Origin: JBBRVW01 sp038246545
Lineage (GTDB): Bacteria; Actinomycetota; Actinomycetes; JACCUZ01
Assembly (NCBI GenBank): GCA_038246545.1
Contig: JBBRVW010000005.1
Span: forward strand, 62,001 to 126,000
Length of the DNA: 64,000 nt
Direction: 5' to 3'
Shown here: positions 15,587 to 24,594 of the stretch, one piece after another
Position numbering within the stretch: the stretch's first letter is position 1
How the letters are laid out: every line of letters starts with the position of its first letter
Program-made: the position numbers and the translations under genes
The notes under the pieces: model-generated
Databases searched by the model: none
What the model was told of the DNA's origin: nothing
What the model saw: the letters and a program-made list of their open reading frames with translations, nothing else

Positions 15587-16540
15587 ATGCCTGGAGTCCC
15601 GCCCGCGCGCTACGCCTACCTCGGCCCCGAGGGCACCTTCGCCGAGGCCGCGCTGCGCACCCTGCCGGCGGCGGCCAAGGGCGACCTGCAGCCGCAGACG
15701 AGCGTGACCGCCGCGCTCGACGCGGTCCGCCGGGGCGAGGCCGACCACGCGCTGGTGCCCATCGAGAACTCCGTCGAGGGCTCGGTGTCGGCGACCCTCG
15801 ACGAGCTCGCCGTCGGCGACCTGCTGATGGTCACGCGCGAGGTCCTGCTCCCCGTGTCGTTCGCGCTGATGGCGCGGCCCGGCACCGGGCTGCACCAGGT
15901 ACGCCGGGTGGCGACCCACCCGCACGCGGCCGCCCAGTGCCGCCGCTGGCTGGCGACCGCCCTGCCGGACGCCACCGTGGTTCCTGCGCTGTCGACCGCC
16001 GCGGCCGCCGCGGGCCTCGCCGACGGCAGCGCCAACCACGACGCCGCCATCGCCGCGCCGATCGCCGCCGACCGCTACCGGCTGGAGGTGCTGGCGCGCG
16101 ACGTGGAGGACAACCCCGACGCCGTCACCCGGTTCGTCATGGTGAGCCGGCCCGGCGAGCCGCCGCTGCCGACCGGCCACGACAAGACCTCGCTGGTGGC
16201 GTTCATCTCCGACGACCACCCGGGTGCCCTGCTCGAGGTCCTCACCGAGCTGTCGGTGCGCGGCGTCAACCTCACCCGGATCGAGTCCCGGCCCACCGGC
16301 GAGCGGCTCGGGCGCTACTGCTTCTCCATCGACTGCGAGGGGCACGTGGACGACACCCGCCTGGGTGAGGCGCTGTCCGGCCTGCGCCGGATCTGTCCGG
16401 ACGTGCGGTTCCTCGGGTCGTACCCGCGCGCGGACCGCGGGCCGGCCGCCGAGGCCGCGGAGGCCGACGCCGCGGCGAAGGACGCGGTCTACCGCGACGC
16501 CTCGGCCTGGCTCGGCCGGATCCGCACCGGCCGGTCCTGA
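15587..16540 (+). CDS. pheA: Prephenate dehydratase
   Basis: The 317-residue enzyme converts prephenate to phenylpyruvate in phenylalanine synthesis. The periplasmic-binding-like catalytic half has YLGPEGTFAEAA, VPIENSVEGSVSATLDEL and the NPDAVTRFVMVSR Thr-Arg-Phe signature. The C-terminal ACT domain (about residues 200-285) has TSLVAFISDDHPGALLEVL, the GVNLTRIESRP element and YCFSIDCEGH, where phenylalanine should bind for feedback control. No chorismate mutase domain is fused. ATG 15587 is chosen over an upstream in-frame start at 15488 because it lies just before the conserved YLGPEG strand. Confidence 0.95.
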   Translation: MPGVPPARYAYLGPEGTFAEAALRTLPAAAKGDLQPQTSVTAALDAVRRGEADHALVPIENSVEGSVSATLDELAVGDLLMVTREVLLPVSFALMARPGTGLHQVRRVATHPHAAAQCRRWLATALPDATVVPALSTAAAAAGLADGSANHDAAIAAPIAADRYRLEVLARDVEDNPDAVTRFVMVSRPGEPPLPTGHDKTSLVAFISDDHPGALLEVLTELSVRGVNLTRIESRPTGERLGRYCFSIDCEGHVDDTRLGEALSGLRRICPDVRFLGSYPRADRGPAAEAAEADAAAKDAVYRDASAWLGRIRTGRS

Positions 16541-16566
16541 CCGGAGCGCGTCACGTCGCTCAGTCG

Positions 16567-17516
16567 CTAGGAACCTTCGCGCGCGACCGCCTCGGCGCGG
16601 CCTGCCTCGGGGTCGCCCGGGTCGGCGTCGCGCACCCCGGCCCGGACCGCCTCGAGCTGTGCGGCGAAGGCGATGCCGAGGAACAGGGCGATCGAGGTAA
16701 GGTAGGCCCAGAGCAGCAACGCCATCACCCCGGTCAACGGGCCGTATGTCGACCCGAACGACCCGCTCTTCGCGACGTACAGGGACAGCGCGTAGGTGAA
16801 GACGATCCACAGCACCAGCGAGACGCCGGCGCCGATGCCCACCCACGACCAGCCGGGCTGCCGCCGGCGCGGCGCCTTCTCGACGATGATCGCGAACGCG
16901 CCGAAGGCGAGCAGGACGCCCACCGGGAAGCGCAGTGCCTGCCAGACGTGCAACCCGAAGCCCTGCCAGTGGTAGGTCTGGGCCAGAACGTCGCCGACCG
17001 TACCGCCCGCGATGATGATGAGGAAGCCGATGATCGACAGCAGCCCCGCCGAGAGCGCCATCAGGACGGCGCGGCCGTACTTCTGCAGGGGTGGCCGGTC
17101 ACGCTCGATGCCGTAGATGCGGTTTGCGCCGCGCTCCACCTGGCCCATCGAGGTGGTCAGCGCGAGGAGCGCGACCGCGAGGCCGGCCCACAGCGCCAGC
17201 GCTCCGCCGCTACCGGCCTGTCCCGAGCCCTGGTCGAGGGTTTTCTGCACGATCTCGTCCGTGCTTCCGGGCGTGATCCGGAGCAGAACCTCGCGGAGCA
17301 CCCCGCCCGGTTCTGCGCGTGGATCGTGCTGGACAGCCCGATGAACGCGATGCCCAGCGGGATCAGCGACAGGACCAGCTGCAGCGCCAGCGCCCGTGCG
17401 TGGCTGAAGCCGTCGCCGTAGCGGAACCGCACGAAGGAGGACTTGACCAGGTGCAGCCGCCCGTAGTGGCGGAGCACCTCGCGGGCGTCGTCGGAGGTCG
17501 TGTCGGCGAAGCTCAT
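16567..17516 (-). pseudogene. YihY/BrkB family membrane protein, frameshifted
   Basis: The N-terminal part reads MSFADTTSDDAREVLRHYGR and continues to LVLSLIPLGIAFIGLSSTIHAQ in one frame. The conserved continuation EPGGVLREVLLRITPGSTDE to the C-terminus is in another frame. The switch falls at about 17311-17316, where one base appears to be missing; the 950-base span is one short of a multiple of three. Apart from that, the protein (about 315 residues) has the family's long N-terminal cytoplasmic helix region and six membrane helices, including FGSTYGPLTGVMALLLWAYL. Both halves look conserved, so this is either a very recent mutation or a sequencing error. It is last in a PAP2 - lipid kinase - yihY series. 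Confidence 0.8.
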
Positions 17517-17555
17517 CGTGCGGGTCTGCGGCACCCGCGCCACGGACGGCACCTG

Positions 17556-18437
17556 TCACGCCACCTTGACGATGAGCGCGCCCGGCTCGATCCGGATGTC
17601 CATGACCTTTCCGGGCTCGATGACGTCGCCGTCGAGCTGGCGCGGCTGCGCGTGGCTGGCCTCGACCAGGACGTGCTTCGCCGTGAACCGCTCGATGCGC
17701 CGGTCCGGGACGTCGGCGCGGCGCATGACGCGGCCGCCCACCCGCACCCAGTCGACGACGTTGCGGATCGAGATGGTCACGACGTCCAGGACACCGTCGT
17801 CGGGTTTCGCGTCGGGCAGCAGCGGGATGTTGCCCTGCAGCTTGCCGACGTTGCCGACCACCACGGTTCGGACGCGCCGGTGGATCGGCGTGCCGTCGTC
17901 GAGGGTCAGCGTGATGCGCATGCCTCGTCCGCGCAGGTGCTTGGCAGCCGAGACGACGTACGCCGGCCAGCCGACGGTCTTCTTCAGCCCCTCCGGGGCA
18001 TCGCGCATGATCGCGGCGTCGAAGCCGAGGCCGGCCATGACCACGAACTTGCGGTCGGCGACCCCGGCGACGTCGATCTTCCGGTCGCGGCCGGACAGGC
18101 CGATGCGCAGGCACTCCTCCTCGTCGTTCAGCGGGAGGTCGAGGTTGCGGGCGAGCAGGTTGCCGGTGCCGGTGGGCAGGATCGCGAGCGGCACGCCGGA
18201 GGACGCCATCGCGGTTGCTGCGGCCATGACAGTGCCGTCGCCGCCGGCGACGAACACGAGGTCGCAGCCCTCGTCGATCGCCTGCCGGCACATGCCGGTG
18301 CCCGGGTCCTCGACGGAGGTCTCCAGCCACAGCGGCGGCTCCCAGCCGTGCTGTGCCATGAAGGGTTCGACCCGCTGCCTCAGCGGGTCGAGGTCGGTGA
18401 CCTTCGTAGGGTTGTAGACGACTGCCGCGCGCTTCAC
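17556..18437 (-). CDS. Diacylglycerol/lipid kinase family protein
   Basis: This 293-residue lipid kinase of the DagK/YegS family has VVYNPTKVTDL at the N-terminus, the nucleotide loop FVAGGDGTVMAAATA at about residue 68, and PLAILPTGTGNLLARNLDLP with the conserved GTGN. The IDVAGVADRKFVVMAGLGFDA segment leads into the C-terminal beta-sandwich. It should phosphorylate a lipid such as diacylglycerol, feeding phospholipid synthesis, on the inner face of the membrane. Start GTG 18437 overlaps the upstream PAP2 stop (GTGA), so kinase and phosphatase are coupled. Confidence 0.92.
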   Translation of the reverse strand: MKRAAVVYNPTKVTDLDPLRQRVEPFMAQHGWEPPLWLETSVEDPGTGMCRQAIDEGCDLVFVAGGDGTVMAAATAMASSGVPLAILPTGTGNLLARNLDLPLNDEEECLRIGLSGRDRKIDVAGVADRKFVVMAGLGFDAAIMRDAPEGLKKTVGWPAYVVSAAKHLRGRGMRITLTLDDGTPIHRRVRTVVVGNVGKLQGNIPLLPDAKPDDGVLDVVTISIRNVVDWVRVGGRVMRRADVPDRRIERFTAKHVLVEASHAQPRQLDGDVIEPGKVMDIRIEPGALIVKVA

Positions 18438-19174
18438 CTGGCCCCCGCCGCCACGGGGGCCTCCTGAGGGTCCGCCGGGTCGCGCTCCAGCTGACAGAAC
18501 CGCGCCAACGGCCCGCGGGCGAGGATCAGCCCGGCGGCGATGGCGATGGTGATCCCGCCGTTGAGGTAGGCGGCGAGGACGTCGGACAGGTGGTGGGCAC
18601 CCCGGTACAGCCGGCTGAGCGCGACCAGCAGCGGCACGGCGAGGAAGACCGTGACCGCAAGGGTGCGCAGCCAGCGCTTGCGGACGTACCAGGCGACGAG
18701 CAGCGCGCTGCCGGCGAACAGGGCGGTTGCCGCCCCGGTGTGACCACTGGGATAGCTCGACGTCGGGATGCCGCTGTCGAGGCGCTTGACGTCGGGCCGA
18801 GGCCGCTTCACCGCGAACTGGACGCACAGGAAGACCAATGCCTGGCCGGCCACGGCGACCAACAGGAAGATCGAGGGTCGCCACTTCCTCATGGCCAGAG
18901 CGAGGGCGACCGCTACCACCACGAGGGCACCGACGATCGCCGCCGTGTTGCCGAGGCCGGACAGGATGTCGCTGACCCGGTTCAGGCCGGGGTCACGGTT
19001 GTCGGCCAGGTCGGTGTTGAGGTCGTTCTCCGACGTCAGCCAGGCGTCACCCTTGAAGGTCCTGGTGAGCAGCAGGCCGATGCCGAGCAGGAGCAGGTAG
19101 TCGAGGGCGAGCAGGAGCAGCACGATCCCGGCGGTGCGGGTGATGCTCGCCTTCGTGGAGGTGCGGGCCTTCAT
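18434..19174 (-). CDS. PAP2 superfamily membrane phosphatase
   Basis: The 246-residue polytopic protein has the three-part phosphatase signature KRPRPD (about residues 122-127), PSGHT (about 141-145) and SRLYRGAHHLSDVL (about 185-198), with catalytic His residues in parts two and three. It has about six membrane helices. It probably removes phosphate from phosphatidic acid, phosphatidylglycerol phosphate or an isoprenyl diphosphate at the outer face. It pairs with the overlapping lipid kinase gene in opposite chemistry, and a second PAP2 gene lies just upstream. ATG 19174 is the natural start. Confidence 0.92.
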   Translation of the reverse strand: MKARTSTKASITRTAGIVLLLLALDYLLLLGIGLLLTRTFKGDAWLTSENDLNTDLADNRDPGLNRVSDILSGLGNTAAIVGALVVVAVALALAMRKWRPSIFLLVAVAGQALVFLCVQFAVKRPRPDVKRLDSGIPTSSYPSGHTGAATALFAGSALLVAWYVRKRWLRTLAVTVFLAVPLLVALSRLYRGAHHLSDVLAAYLNGGITIAIAAGLILARGPLARFCQLERDPADPQEAPVAAGAR

Positions 19175-19229
19175 GGCAGGGTGACTCGCTTCCTGGGGCG
19201 CCGACGCGGTGTCGGCAGGTGGCAGGGTG

Positions 19230-20048
19230 TCAGGTCTGGGGCTGGCGGTGCGCCTCCCCGATCTCGGGTCCCGCCTCCGGCTCCACCCCCTCGGCCACGG
19301 TCGACGGCCGGCGGCCCTGCTCGCGGCGCCAGATCTCGAACGCCGCCGAGGTGCCCGCGAGCACCGCCAGCGCGACCGCCCAGCCGGCCAGCACGTCGCT
19401 GACGAAGTGCACCCCGAGCGCGACCCGGTCGAAGCCGGTGAGCAGCACCACGAGCGCGCCGAGGAGGTACGCCAGCAGGCGGCCGGTGCGGTTCAGCACC
19501 GGCAGGAAGACCAGGACGAGGACTCCGACGCCGAGCATGGAGTTCAGCGCGTGGCCGCTCGGGAAGCTGTAGCCGCTCGCGTGCGCGACCGGCTCCGGGA
19601 AGGCCGGCCGGGCCCGGGCGACGATGATCTTGAGAACGATACCCAGCAGCCCGCCCACCGCCATCGTGACGACGGCCCAGCCGGCCAGCCGCTTGGCCCC
19701 GCGGCGCCACAACCAGACCGCGACGCCGAGGACCAGGAGCCGGAACACCCACGGCTCGAGGGCCACCGCGGCGATGTCCAGCAGGTGCACCAGGGTCCCG
19801 TCGCCGCGGGTCACCGAGTTCAGCGAGTCGGCCGTCGACCGGTCGAGGTCCTCCAGCGGCTGCCAGGACGACTCGACGAGCAGCAGCAGCAGGACGAGCG
19901 GCACGGACACCAGCACCGCCACCACCGCGCCGAGCGCGAGCCGGGCGCCGATCGACCGCTGGGGCTCCGTGCCGGGCTTCCGCTCGTCGACCGGGCGGTA
20001 CAGGAGGTTGCGCACCCGGGCGACGTACCCCGCGGGACCGCGTCGCAT
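19230..20048 (-). CDS. Second PAP2 superfamily membrane phosphatase
   Basis: This 272-residue membrane protein has the PAP2 signature VARARPAFPEP, SFPSGHALNS and RVALGVHFVSDVLAGW with both catalytic His residues. An N-terminal basic stretch (MRRGPAGYVARVRNLLYRPV) precedes the first helix. A large extracytoplasmic loop (WQPLEDLDRSTADSLNSV) lies between helices 1 and 2, as in the PgpB/BcrC-like branch. The C-terminal tail is hydrophilic and Glu-rich. It lies 55 bases upstream of the other PAP2 gene, with which it shares the fold but little sequence. ATG 20048 is chosen; an in-frame ATG 12 codons upstream is possible. Confidence 0.9.
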   Translation of the reverse strand: MRRGPAGYVARVRNLLYRPVDERKPGTEPQRSIGARLALGAVVAVLVSVPLVLLLLLVESSWQPLEDLDRSTADSLNSVTRGDGTLVHLLDIAAVALEPWVFRLLVLGVAVWLWRRGAKRLAGWAVVTMAVGGLLGIVLKIIVARARPAFPEPVAHASGYSFPSGHALNSMLGVGVLVLVFLPVLNRTGRLLAYLLGALVVLLTGFDRVALGVHFVSDVLAGWAVALAVLAGTSAAFEIWRREQGRRPSTVAEGVEPEAGPEIGEAHRQPQT

Positions 20049-20141
20049 GCGGCTGGAATGGCAGGCGTCCGGCTTGTGGGGCATTGCGCCGGAGGCGGTA
20101 GTCGTTGGCCGGCGCGGCGACCGCCTGGATACGCTCGCCGG

Positions 20142-21410
20142 GTGCTGGACCTCAGGATGCTGCGGGACGACCCGGAGGCCGTGCGCGCCTCGCAACGAGC
20201 CCGTCGCGAGGACCCGGGCATCGTCGACGAGGTTCTCGCGGCCGACGAGCGCCGCCGCGCCGCCATCCTCAGGTACGAGCAGGCCCGGGGCGAGCAGAAG
20301 GACCTGGGCCGCCAGGTGGCCGGGGCCACCGGTGACGACCGGGCCGTGCTGCTGACCCGTACCAAGGGCCTGGCCGCCGAGGTGAAGGCGGCGGACGCCG
20401 ACTCGGGCGCAGCGCTGGCCGAGTTCACCGCGCTGATGGGCCGGCTCTCCAACGTCATCGAGCCGGGCGTCCCCGAGGGCGGCGAGGACGACTACGCCGT
20501 GCTCGAGCACGTCGGCCAGCCGCGCGAGCTGGACTTCGAACCGCTCGACCACCTCGAGCTCGGGCAGCGGCTCGGCGCCATCGACACCGAGCGCGGTGCG
20601 AAGGTGTCCGGCGCGCGGTTCTACTACCTGACCGGTGTCGGCGCGCAGCTGCAGCTGGCGATGCTCAACCTGGCGATGGCCCAGGCCGCCGACGCCGGGT
20701 TCGTGCCGGTGGTCCCGCCGGTGCTGGTGAAGCCGGAGGCGATGGAGGGCACCGGCTTCCTCGCCCAGGCCGCCGAGAACGTCTACCACCTGCCGGACGA
20801 GGACCTGTACCTCGTCGGTACCTCCGAGGTGCCGCTGGCGGCGTACCACATGGACGAGGTCATCGACGCCGACCGGCTGCCGCTGCGGTATGCCGGCTGG
20901 TCGACCTGCTTCCGCAAGGAGGCCGGGTCGTACGGGAAGGACACCCGCGGCATCCTGCGCGTCCACCAGTTCGACAAGATCGAGATGTTCTCCTACTGCG
21001 CTCCCGAGGACGCTGCTGCCGAGCACCAGCGGCTGCTCGGCTGGGAGCGCGAGATGCTAGCGAAGGTTGAGGTGCCCTACCGGATCATCGACGTCGCGGC
21101 CGGCGACCTCGGCGGCTCGGCGGCGCGCAAGTACGACTGCGAGGCGTGGGTGCCGACCCAGGGCCGCTACCGCGAGCTCACCTCGACGTCCAACTGCACG
21201 ACCTTCCAGGCCCGCCGGCTGCGGGTGCGGCTGCGCGACGCCGACGGCACCCGGCCGCTGGCCACGCTCAACGGGACCCTGGCCACCACCCGGTGGATCG
21301 TCGCGATCCTCGAGAACCACCAGCAGGCCGACGGCTCGGTCGTGGTGCCCCAGGCGCTGCGGCCGTTCCTCGGCGGCCGCGAGGTCCTCGAGCCGGTCGC
21401 GAAGGCGTAG
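20142..21410 (+). CDS. serS: Seryl-tRNA synthetase
   Basis: The 422-residue class II synthetase charges tRNA-Ser with serine. The N-terminal helical hairpin that grips the long variable arm spans about residues 1-105 (MLDLRMLRDDPEAVRAS). Class II motif 2 is in GWSTCFRKEAGSYGKDTRGI with the Arg pair, and motif 3 is NGTLATTRW near the C-terminus. Serine-binding TSEVPL is also present. GTG 20142 gives the canonical N-terminus. A tRNA-Ser(UGA) gene is in the same window at 51337. A threonine-aldolase-like gene starts 9 bases downstream, suggesting cotranscription. Confidence 0.97.
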   Translation: MLDLRMLRDDPEAVRASQRARREDPGIVDEVLAADERRRAAILRYEQARGEQKDLGRQVAGATGDDRAVLLTRTKGLAAEVKAADADSGAALAEFTALMGRLSNVIEPGVPEGGEDDYAVLEHVGQPRELDFEPLDHLELGQRLGAIDTERGAKVSGARFYYLTGVGAQLQLAMLNLAMAQAADAGFVPVVPPVLVKPEAMEGTGFLAQAAENVYHLPDEDLYLVGTSEVPLAAYHMDEVIDADRLPLRYAGWSTCFRKEAGSYGKDTRGILRVHQFDKIEMFSYCAPEDAAAEHQRLLGWEREMLAKVEVPYRIIDVAAGDLGGSAARKYDCEAWVPTQGRYRELTSTSNCTTFQARRLRVRLRDADGTRPLATLNGTLATTRWIVAILENHQQADGSVVVPQALRPFLGGREVLEPVAKA

Positions 21411-21419
21411 GCCGTCGTC

Positions 21420-22535
21420 GTGGCGGACCGGGTCGGTGTCGACGGCCCCACGGACGGTCCCACCGCCGCCGAGCTGCGGGCCGGCTGCGACCGGTTCCTG
21501 CTCGGGCACGGCGAGCGGTCGCCGGCCACGGTGCTGGCCGAGGTCCACGACGTCCTCGGCGACGTCGAGCCGGACCGCTACGGGGACGGCGGCGTCGTCA
21601 CCGAGCTCGAGACCGAGGTCGCCGCTCTGCTCGGGAAGCCCGCGGCGGTCCTGATGCCGAGCGGCACGATGGCCCAGCAGATCGCGCTGCGCGTGCACGC
21701 CGACCGCACCGGCCGTCGCACCGTCCTGTGGCACCCGACCTGTCACCTTGCCCTGCACGAGGACCAGGCCGTCGAGCGGCTGCACGGGTTGCACCCGCGG
21801 CCGGTCGGCGACCCGCGGCGCCTGATCGAGCTGTCCGACCTCGAGGAGGTCGCGGAGCACGCCGGCACCCTGCTGCTCGAGCTGCCGCAGCGCGAGATCG
21901 GCGGTCAGCTGCCGTCGTGGGACGACCTGGTGGCCCAGACCGCGCTGGCCCGCTCGCACGGGACCGCCCGGCACCTCGACGGGGCCAGGCTGCTCGAGTC
22001 GCTGCCGTTCTACGGGCGCCCCGCGGCCGAGGTCGCCGCCCTGTTCGACTCGGTCTACCTCTCGCTCTACAAGGGGCTCGGCGGCATCGCGGGCTGCGTG
22101 CTCGCCGGCGACGAGCAGCTCGTCGCCGAGGCGCGTGAGTGGCGGCACCGGCACGGCGGAACGCTGTTCGGGCTCTGGCCCTACGCCGCCGCCGGGCTGG
22201 CCGGCCTACGGCTGCGCGGCCCGCGGATGCCGGCGTACGTCCAGCATGCGACGGCGATCGCGGCGGCGCTGGCCGGGCTCGACGGGGTGCGGCTGGTGCC
22301 CGACCCGCCGCAGGCGCAGATGGTGCACCTGCACGTCGACCGGCCGGCCGACGACCTGCTCGCCGGTGTCCGGCGGGTGGCCGCCGAGCGGAAGGTCTGG
22401 ACCTGGTCGTTCACGTTCCCCGCCGAGACGCCGGGCTGGTCGGTGGTCGAGCTCTCGGTCGGCGACGCGACACTGGACTTCACCCCCACTGAGGTGCGCG
22501 AGGTCGTGGCTGCGGTCATGGGCGCCACGTCGTGA
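21420..22535 (+). CDS. Threonine aldolase-like PLP enzyme (beta-eliminating lyase family)
   Basis: This 371-residue fold-type I PLP enzyme has YGDGGVVTELETEVAALLGK, VLMPSGTMAQQIALR for cofactor phosphate binding, ARHLDGARLLES with the PLP-ring Asp, and SVYLSLYKGLGGIAG with the Schiff-base Lys. These match low-specificity L-threonine aldolases, which cleave threonine to glycine and acetaldehyde, although other beta-eliminating or racemising activities exist in the family. GTG 21420 is nine bases after serS. The 3' end overlaps the convergent membrane-protein gene by 20 bases. Confidence 0.85.
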   Translation: MADRVGVDGPTDGPTAAELRAGCDRFLLGHGERSPATVLAEVHDVLGDVEPDRYGDGGVVTELETEVAALLGKPAAVLMPSGTMAQQIALRVHADRTGRRTVLWHPTCHLALHEDQAVERLHGLHPRPVGDPRRLIELSDLEEVAEHAGTLLLELPQREIGGQLPSWDDLVAQTALARSHGTARHLDGARLLESLPFYGRPAAEVAALFDSVYLSLYKGLGGIAGCVLAGDEQLVAEAREWRHRHGGTLFGLWPYAAAGLAGLRLRGPRMPAYVQHATAIAAALAGLDGVRLVPDPPQAQMVHLHVDRPADDLLAGVRRVAAERKVWTWSFTFPAETPGWSVVELSVGDATLDFTPTEVREVVAAVMGATS

Positions 22536-23913
22536 CCGGCTCCGTCCAGGTGCGCCCGTCGTCGTCCGAGACCAGGGTGTCCAGGTAGATCCGCCCGTCG
22601 TGCACGGTGAGGTCCAGGCCCAGGCCCGACGAGTCCACGACCTGCCGCCCGTCCTGGTGCACCGGCTCGAACGCCCCGCGCGTGAGACTGTCGGCGCGCC
22701 AGACGGTCAGGCCAGGACGTCCGGTGAGCTCGCGGTACGACCAGGCCAGCAGGCCGCCGTCCGGGGTCCGCGCGAACCGCGGGAAGAATCCGGGCTCGTT
22801 CGGGTGACCCTGCTCGCCCATCTCGCGCCGGGTGAGGGGCAGCCACGGACGGCTCCCCACCTTCCGCAGGTTGCCGGACGCGCGGTCGGGGACGGTGAAG
22901 ATGTCGACTCGGTCCGACCACTGCGGCCAGTGGAAGTACGTCGGGGTGTCGTCGTCCGAGAGCGACGCGACCGGTCCGAGCTGCGGGGTCTGCGGCAGGT
23001 CGGCGTACGTCCGGCCGCCGGAGCCGGCCCACCAGGCCCGGTCGTAGCCCTCCAGGGGGCCGCTGGTCGCCGAGTAGACGTACTCGATGCCCCAGGGCCG
23101 CTGTCCGAGGCTCGGCCGCCCCATCGACCGGCCGACGACCCAGGTCGCCGGCAGCGGCGCGGCGGTGGCGCTGCGCACGTCGAGCACGCACCAGCCGGCC
23201 TCGCCCTTGTCGTGCCCGATGACCGGGTCGGTCAGGTTGCGGTCGCACTGGTACACCAGGCCCGGGTCCTTCGTGCTGCGCTGCTCGCCGACCATCCGCA
23301 CCGGTCGCAGCCTGCCGTCCACGGTCAGCAGCCGCTGCCGGGCGTTCGACTCGTCGTTGAGCAGGAACGCGTGGCCGCTCGTCCGCGTGATCGACTGGAC
23401 GTTGATCTGCTGGGGGCGCAGGTAGGTCGTCGTGTGGTAGCCGTCGTCGGTCACGGCGAGCGCCCGGAACGACGGGTGGGTCCGGCACTCGGAGCACGGC
23501 GGGCAGGCCAGGCAGGTGGTCTGCCACAGCGACACCCGCACGTCGGGGTCGTCGAAGGCTGCCACCCCCTGGAAGAGGACCGCGTTGTAGCTCAGCACGG
23601 TCTGCCGCGGCGTGAGCCGTCGGGCGCCGTCCCTCGGCTGGAAACGCCCGGTCGGCCGCTCGTCGCTCTGTGTCGGGCTGGGCTGCGGTCCGTGCGAGTC
23701 AGCCGGGTCCGGAGTCCGGCCGGTGAAGTTACCCAGAGCGAACGAACCCGCCACCAGCGCGACCGCCACCACGACCGACGCTGCGACGGCCGACGCCGCC
23801 CGGCGCCGCCGTGCCCGGCCGATCCGTCGGTGCACCTCGGCGAGGCGGTCCGGCGACTGGCCGACGACGCCGTCCGCGAGGCGCGCCAGCTCCCTGAGGT
23901 CGTCGATGGTCAT
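22516..23913 (-). CDS. SigE-coupled membrane protein with extracytoplasmic Cys cluster (putative anti-sigma partner)
   Basis: The 465-residue protein has a short cytoplasmic N-terminus (MTIDDLRELARLADGVVGQS) and a basic stretch. One membrane helix follows at about residues 39-61, and then a long extracytoplasmic domain. Just outside the membrane lies a CxxCxxCxxC cluster (Cys134, 137, 140, 143, within TTCLACPPCSEC). The remainder has repeated Trp/Tyr/Gly-rich beta segments resembling a propeller (WGIEYVYSATSG, WSYRELTGRPGL, SDDDGRTWTEPV). ATG 23913 overlaps the sigma-factor stop (ATGA), so the two are made together. That coupling and topology suggest an anti-sigma or sensor role, but no zinc anti-sigma HxxxCxxC motif is seen. 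Confidence 0.75.
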   Translation of the reverse strand: MTIDDLRELARLADGVVGQSPDRLAEVHRRIGRARRRRAASAVAASVVVAVALVAGSFALGNFTGRTPDPADSHGPQPSPTQSDERPTGRFQPRDGARRLTPRQTVLSYNAVLFQGVAAFDDPDVRVSLWQTTCLACPPCSECRTHPSFRALAVTDDGYHTTTYLRPQQINVQSITRTSGHAFLLNDESNARQRLLTVDGRLRPVRMVGEQRSTKDPGLVYQCDRNLTDPVIGHDKGEAGWCVLDVRSATAAPLPATWVVGRSMGRPSLGQRPWGIEYVYSATSGPLEGYDRAWWAGSGGRTYADLPQTPQLGPVASLSDDDTPTYFHWPQWSDRVDIFTVPDRASGNLRKVGSRPWLPLTRREMGEQGHPNEPGFFPRFARTPDGGLLAWSYRELTGRPGLTVWRADSLTRGAFEPVHQDGRQVVDSSGLGLDLTVHDGRIYLDTLVSDDDGRTWTEPVTTWRP

Positions 23914-24437
23914 GGCGTGCTCCACTCGTCGCCGACGGAGGGAACCCGAGGTGAGCTCGGCGGGCTCAGGGCCGGGTCCAGTCGTAGCTTGGCGAGCGCC
24001 TTCGCCGCCTGGCTCTTCACGGTGCCGGGCGAGCAGCCGAGCAGCTGTGCCGTCTCGGCCTCGCTGCGGTCCTCGAGGTAGCGCAGGACCACCACGGCTC
24101 GCTGCCGGGGCGGCAGGTGCCGCAGTGCCAGCCACAGGTCGTTGCGCTCGGCGGCGAGCTCCGACTCGGGCGGCACGTCGGTCTCGGGAAGCTCCGAGGT
24201 CGGCGTCTCAGTGATCCAGCGCCGCCGCCACCAGGACGCCGAGGTGGTCGCCATGATCCGGCGCACGTACGCCTCGGGCTCCCACTCGATCCGGCGCCAG
24301 GCGAACCACGCCTTGGTGAGAGCGGTCTGCAGCAGGTCCTCGGCGCGGTGTTGGTCGCCCATGAGCAGGTACGCCGTGCGCAGCAGCCCCGGCGACCGGG
24401 CGACGACGAACGCGTCGAACTCCGACTCGTCCGCCAC
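23910..24437 (-). CDS. SigE-family ECF RNA polymerase sigma factor
   Basis: This 175-residue sigma factor has region 2 at about residues 8-75 (FDAFVVARSPGLLRTAYLLM, HRAEDLLQTALTKAW) and region 4 at about 105-155 (LRHLPPRQRAVVVLRYLEDR, EAETAQLLGCSPGTVKSQ). This is the SigE-like subtype common in actinomycetes, distinct from the SigE of mycobacteria. GTG 24437 follows GAGAGG. Its stop overlaps the start of the membrane partner gene. The target regulon and trigger are unknown; a redox or metal cue is possible given the partner's Cys cluster. Confidence 0.92.
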   Translation of the reverse strand: MADESEFDAFVVARSPGLLRTAYLLMGDQHRAEDLLQTALTKAWFAWRRIEWEPEAYVRRIMATTSASWWRRRWITETPTSELPETDVPPESELAAERNDLWLALRHLPPRQRAVVVLRYLEDRSEAETAQLLGCSPGTVKSQAAKALAKLRLDPALSPPSSPRVPSVGDEWSTP

Positions 24438-24594
24438 GTCATCACGACCTCTCGGTCCCGCCACCCACAGTGTGCCGGTGCGCCTGTCAAGACGCGCTGG
24501 ACCCCGGGTCGCGTTGCCCGGGGTCGACAGGCAGCACCGGACCCACGCCGCCCCGGTCGGCCCCGCGCTCTGGGCCTCGGGAAGGATCAGGGGC

